A DNA stretch of 59,401 bases from Desulfotalea sp. (lineage in GTDB: Bacteria; Desulfobacterota; Desulfobulbia; Desulfobulbales; Desulfocapsaceae): the NCBI GenBank assembly GCA_002733995.1, contig NVXR01000019.1:1-59401 (forward strand), written 5' to 3'. Under the pieces are notes generated by a model. It did not search any database. It saw only the letters and a program-made list of their open reading frames with translations, and was not told the DNA's origin. Below, one piece after another: positions 56,238-59,401 of this stretch. Each line of letters starts with the position of its first letter. The first letter of the stretch is position 1. Both the position numbers and the translations under genes were made by a program.

Positions 56238-57686
56238 GTGAAACTAAGTGAGAAATTCAACTTAAGAAAAACACAGTATGAATTGGATTTTGTAGATATT
56301 GACCTAACGAAAGATACTCCACTCTTTATTGATCCCTATTTTCTTGCTCAACGAAATGACCAATGGTCAATAGACGCAAATCGCAGTATTCGAAGTTTCT
56401 TCCAACACATCATTAATCTAATAAGGGCAAATTCAATTGATCAGGGGAGGGAACTTTTTGTTCATTTGGGAGAGCCAAATGAGACATGTCTCGGTTTATC
56501 CAAAGGGGCGCCACAAGGAAGAGGGGTAGGATCTGGAGATGCCAGTAAAATTTTTAATAGTTTACTTCAAAGCACCGCTGTTAGAACTGGTATTGTAGAA
56601 GATATTGAAGACTGTAGGGTTTTAGTTGCTGGAGTAGATAAAGACAAAATATCTGATATGGCAACTAATGTAATCAGAAAGCATTTAATGGAGTACACTC
56701 AAAAACAATGTGAACTCTGGGAAATACCACTTCAAAACAATGTTCCTTCTGGGTTCTTCTGGGATAGGCATGAAAGAGAATGGAAAAATAATTATTCTAA
56801 AATGCTAATAGTTGATGAAAAGAAAATTCTGTTAACACCCAAGGGAATTGTGTCTTTTGTAAAAGATTATACAGCACAACAATACAAGCAGCACTTTGTT
56901 TTAAACTTTTTACAAAACGAACACCTTAGAATGAATTCCGTGTTGGTACAACGCAGAATAAGTCGAAATGGTAGAGAAAGGGTGTTTGTCACAAAAAAGA
57001 GTATTTCGGAGTATGAAGAGCCAATGGACAAGGAGTATCTTGCAAGGTTTACTCAGAGTCATCCTGAAATATTTGATAAATTCAAATCTGAAGTCAAAAA
57101 AAACTTATCATCTGTTAAAAACTCTGAGATAACAGAGGATAGCTTATCTGATATCATCGATTTTTTAATTTCTGAACTAAGAAATACACCGACAGGCACT
57201 ACTAATGCTACCAAATACCACAAACTGATTGTTGGTATATTGGAATTAATATTTTATCCAAACTTAACTTCTCCTCAGGTCGAGCGTCAAATTGATCAAG
57301 GAAGAAAACGAATTGATATTACTTTCGATAACGCTGCAAGCTCAGGTTTTTTTCATCGCTTGCATTCTGTAAACGAGATTCCTTCACAATTTATTTTTGT
57401 TGAGTGTAAAAATTATACTGGTGATGTCACAAATCCAGAACTTGATCAACTCTCTGGTAGATTTTCTCTACACAGTGGTAAAATGGGAATGCTTTTATGC
57501 AGAAAAATAGAGGATTTCGATACATTTATACAGAGATGTAGAGACACATACATTGCTGGTCGTGGAGTTGTTATTCCTATTGTAGACAGCGATTTGATAA
57601 ATATTCTAGAGAATATAAAAAATCGTAATGAAGAAACCGAAGAGCAACTACTATCAGATCGCTTTCGAGATATAGCTTTATCATGA
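56238..57686 (+). CDS. PD-(D/E)XK-fold nuclease, probable defence protein
   Basis: In this 482-residue cytoplasmic protein, residues 1-310 are mixed alpha/beta with no recognised domain (MKLSEKFNLRKTQYELDFVD, DTPLFIDPYFLAQ). Residues 325-450 form a restriction-type nuclease core: Glu336 in the helix GILELIFYP, Asp360 in GRKRIDITFDN, and Glu389-x-Lys391 in FVECKNYTGD, followed by a Gln-containing helix NPELDQLSG. GTG 56238 is the probable start. Codon use is AT-rich, unlike the genes left of the tRNAs. With the ATPase gene downstream it is likely a two-component defence or mobile-element module. Not matched to a named system. Confidence 0.75.
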   Translation: MKLSEKFNLRKTQYELDFVDIDLTKDTPLFIDPYFLAQRNDQWSIDANRSIRSFFQHIINLIRANSIDQGRELFVHLGEPNETCLGLSKGAPQGRGVGSGDASKIFNSLLQSTAVRTGIVEDIEDCRVLVAGVDKDKISDMATNVIRKHLMEYTQKQCELWEIPLQNNVPSGFFWDRHEREWKNNYSKMLIVDEKKILLTPKGIVSFVKDYTAQQYKQHFVLNFLQNEHLRMNSVLVQRRISRNGRERVFVTKKSISEYEEPMDKEYLARFTQSHPEIFDKFKSEVKKNLSSVKNSEITEDSLSDIIDFLISELRNTPTGTTNATKYHKLIVGILELIFYPNLTSPQVERQIDQGRKRIDITFDNAASSGFFHRLHSVNEIPSQFIFVECKNYTGDVTNPELDQLSGRFSLHSGKMGMLLCRKIEDFDTFIQRCRDTYIAGRGVVIPIVDSDLINILENIKNRNEETEEQLLSDRFRDIALS

Positions 57687-57710
57687 AATATATAAAATAT
57701 TGCACATCCA

Positions 57711-57778
57711 GGCATTTAAAACGCTTCACTGCGTTACGCTGGACTCGCCAGTGAGCTTACCGTTACACGGAATTTAAA
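57711..57778 (+). repeat. Palindromic hairpin between the nuclease and ATPase genes
   Basis: GCTTCACTG at 57723-57731 and CAGTGAGC at 57749-57756 pair with one bulge, and GCGTTACGC forms a small inner hairpin. The whole is framed by TTTAAA on both sides and is more GC-rich than its surroundings. It recalls integron attC or mobile REP-like hairpins, but the attC core boxes do not match. Confidence 0.4.
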
Positions 57779-57807
57779 AAAAATAATTAATAGTTAATTA
57801 AAATACC

Positions 57808-58797
57808 ATGGACATAAAAGTACCTTCAGATTTAACATTTTTTAATTCAATAGATTTTTGCAACTATCTAGATGAGATTGAAGAGCATGAGGATTTCGTC
57901 TTTGATTTCAGTTCATTAGCAACAGTAGAACCTTTTGGTATGCTTTTGGTAGGTGCTAAAGTTAGACAGTTTATGGAAAGGTTTCCTGAGTCTGGGTATT
58001 ACGATATAAATTACAAACATCACTCATACGCTGCTAATATGGGGTTCTTTAAAAGTATGTATCAGGATTATGGGCATGAGCTTCATGGTAGCAGAAGCTA
58101 TGTTCCAATCACCAAGCTAGAAGTCTCAAAGTTTCACAGTGATTCAAGAGACAATAGGGAACATGTTGTTGAGACCGTAGAAAGAGAGGCAGGAAGGCTT
58201 TCCCAAGTACTTTCAAATGGTGATTCAGAGCTAAAAAAGACTCTTACCTATTCTCTAAGAGAAATTATAAGAAATAGTGTCGAGCATAGTGAGTCGGATC
58301 ATGTTTGGCTCGCAGCTCAATTTTGGCCTACTAAGAACAGGGTAGAAGTAGCTATATTAGATGAGGGTATAGGTATAAGGAGAAGCCTACGCAAGAACAA
58401 AAAACTAAAAATAAAGTCACAAAAAGATGCTCTTCTTTTATCTCTAGAGCCTGGAATCACGAGAAAAACACCAACGAGATTTGACGAAGACGACCCTTAT
58501 GCAAATAGCGGGTTTGGTTTATTCATGACTAGCCGCATTTGTAAAGATGGTGGCGATTTTGCTATATGCAGTGGAAAAAGAGTATTGGCTCTAAACAAGA
58601 GAGGCAACTACTTTTTTGATTCCTCATTTTCTGGAACTGCTATTAGAATGAGGCTTACAGTATCTAGAATGAGTCAATTAAGTGAAATGCTGGCTAAGCT
58701 TATTAAGGAAGGAGAAAGGACATCTCGAAAAAACAAAAAAAATACTATAATAACCGCTTCTAAAGTATCCAGCTTGCTCATAGAAGATGCAGAATAA
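57808..58797 (+). CDS. STAS-like / GHKL (HATPase_c) ATPase
   Basis: A 329-residue protein. Residues 1-60 look like a STAS-like fold (DFVFDFSSLATVEPFGMLLVG). Residues 145-290 are a GHKL ATP-binding domain: N-box LREIIRNSVEHS (Glu152, Asn156), G1 box LDEGIGI (Asp185), G2 box NSGFGLF (233-239). There is no phospho-acceptor His domain or membrane segment, so it is not an ordinary sensor kinase; it could be an anti-sigma-like kinase or an ATP-driven switch. A basic tail follows. It lies 121 bp after the nuclease gene on the same strand, and the pair likely acts together. Confidence 0.8.
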   Translation: MDIKVPSDLTFFNSIDFCNYLDEIEEHEDFVFDFSSLATVEPFGMLLVGAKVRQFMERFPESGYYDINYKHHSYAANMGFFKSMYQDYGHELHGSRSYVPITKLEVSKFHSDSRDNREHVVETVEREAGRLSQVLSNGDSELKKTLTYSLREIIRNSVEHSESDHVWLAAQFWPTKNRVEVAILDEGIGIRRSLRKNKKLKIKSQKDALLLSLEPGITRKTPTRFDEDDPYANSGFGLFMTSRICKDGGDFAICSGKRVLALNKRGNYFFDSSFSGTAIRMRLTVSRMSQLSEMLAKLIKEGERTSRKNKKNTIITASKVSSLLIEDAE

Positions 58798-59261
58798 TGT
58801 ATAACCAGTCATTTTACCATCGCTCCACTAATGATATCCGGATGTCACACCAACCATGCCAGGATGACTGTAGCTGATGATTATGTCCTTATTGGCATAA
58901 CCCACTAATCTGGTAAACATCCAGCATAGAGCATCCTACTTACACAGGCTCAAGTGTTGTTGTTTCTTCTAAGATCCTTACTATCACTAGTTTTACATCG
59001 TTGTGCCTTGGAGTCTTTCTATGCCATCCAATTATAATTTCAATGGGTCATCCGCAACACCAGTAAACACAGGTGATGGTGATTGCTCTATATAGTATGA
59101 AGGTGGTGATACCCCTTTGGGCTATTTGCCACCCCTCTCCCTTTCGCTTTCAACTCTGTCTAATTTTGAAAATGAAATATAAATCCAAAAAGAAGGTAAG
59201 CGCTCCAGGAACTACACCTAATATAGGTGTAGTTCTCTAGAGATTCAACGACATGTTAAGA
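58798..59261. other. Gene-poor region between the ATPase gene and IS66 remnant
   Basis: No gene is seen. CCAGCAT and AGGCTCAAGTGTTGTTGTTT at 58919-58979 resemble the sequence following repeat copy A (55502-55552). A perfect 12-bp hairpin GAACTACACCTA/TAGGTGTAGTTC lies at 59209-59235. Confidence 0.45.
59209..59235. terminator. Perfect 12-bp hairpin near the IS66 end
   Basis: GAACTACACCTA at 59209-59220 and TAGGTGTAGTTC at 59224-59235 pair perfectly around ATA. It lies 27 bp beyond the stop of the IS66 transposase and may terminate it or insulate it from outside transcription. Confidence 0.5.
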
Positions 59262-59401
59262 CTAGACCAAACTGATTCTTGATATTGTTTCAATCTCAGT
59301 GGCAGAGAGGCTGCTCGGCAGCAGTTTTCTGTAATCCTCTACATCCTCGGCAAAAGGTAATTTCTCAAAGAGATACCGAAGATATTTGTAAGGCTCAAGC
59401 T
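59262..59401 (-). CDS. IS66-family transposase, C-terminal fragment (cut by window end)
   Basis: The minus strand from 59399 to a TAG at 59262-59264 reads LEPYKYLRYLFEKLPFAEDV, then EDYRKLLPSS and TEIETISRISLV. The EPYxYLRYLxxxLP pattern with a following LLP is the characteristic C-terminus of IS66 TnpC. The rest of the element lies outside the window, so I cannot tell whether it is intact. Confidence 0.8.
   Translation of the reverse strand, partial: LEPYKYLRYLFEKLPFAEDVEDYRKLLPSSLSATEIETISRISLV

Overview
The window looks like a chromosomal segment of a Desulfobacterota (deltaproteobacterial) anaerobe, most likely a sulfate reducer related to the Desulfobulbales; that placement is inference. 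It rests on the gene mix: an IspD-IspF fusion, a Nif3 / zinc-ribbon / rnpB cluster, a CimA-type citramalate synthase, a pentaheme cytochrome, a HdrD/GlpC-like Fe-S protein, TRAP transport, type-2 malate dehydrogenase, and a tmRNA tag read as ADDYNYAVAA.

Left flank (1-1000): an internally deleted IS3-family transposase abuts a decayed tyrosine-integrase gene whose 5' end points at the 3' end of ssrA, the remains of an element that used tmRNA as its attachment site. Positions 1095-18200 are mostly core genes: ssrA-smpB, a PilB/GspE ATPase, endonuclease IV, a membrane M48 protease with TPRs, tRNA(CAU), Nif3-like, a zinc-ribbon coiled-coil protein, RNase P RNA, ispDF, an M20 peptidase, purF, a GGDEF response regulator divergent from an HD/PDE-like protein, small proteins and prephenate dehydratase.

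Middle (18200-32550): an FMN riboswitch in front of ribB; a Fe-S reductase subunit; a cobalamin riboswitch with terminator controlling an exported BtuF-CbiZ fusion and a second BtuF-like protein; argF; moeA; a pentaheme cytochrome c with an in-frame UGA that I read as a candidate selenocysteine codon; an IscU/NifU-like scaffold; a PilZ-like protein; and malate dehydrogenase. Next comes a hydantoinase/5-oxoprolinase plus TRAP transporter plus MarR-type regulator locus (32705-40205), then cimA, a GntR/FadR regulator, and an ornithine cyclodeaminase-arginase operon that would convert arginine to proline. A lipid-related block follows: an acyltransferase fused to an alpha/beta-hydrolase fold that has lost its nucleophile, a second hydrolase with an intact one, a TIGR03790-type protein and an acyl-CoA synthetase.

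Right flank (54976-59401): after tRNA-Asn and tRNA-Pro the DNA becomes AT-rich and gene-poor, with degenerate repeats. It carries a two-gene module, a PD-(D/E)XK nuclease and a STAS-like/GHKL ATPase, and ends in the C-terminus of an IS66-family transposase. This looks like a genomic island at tRNA-Pro, and the gene pair is a candidate undescribed defence system. The strongest single novelty candidate is the cytochrome with the in-frame UGA.
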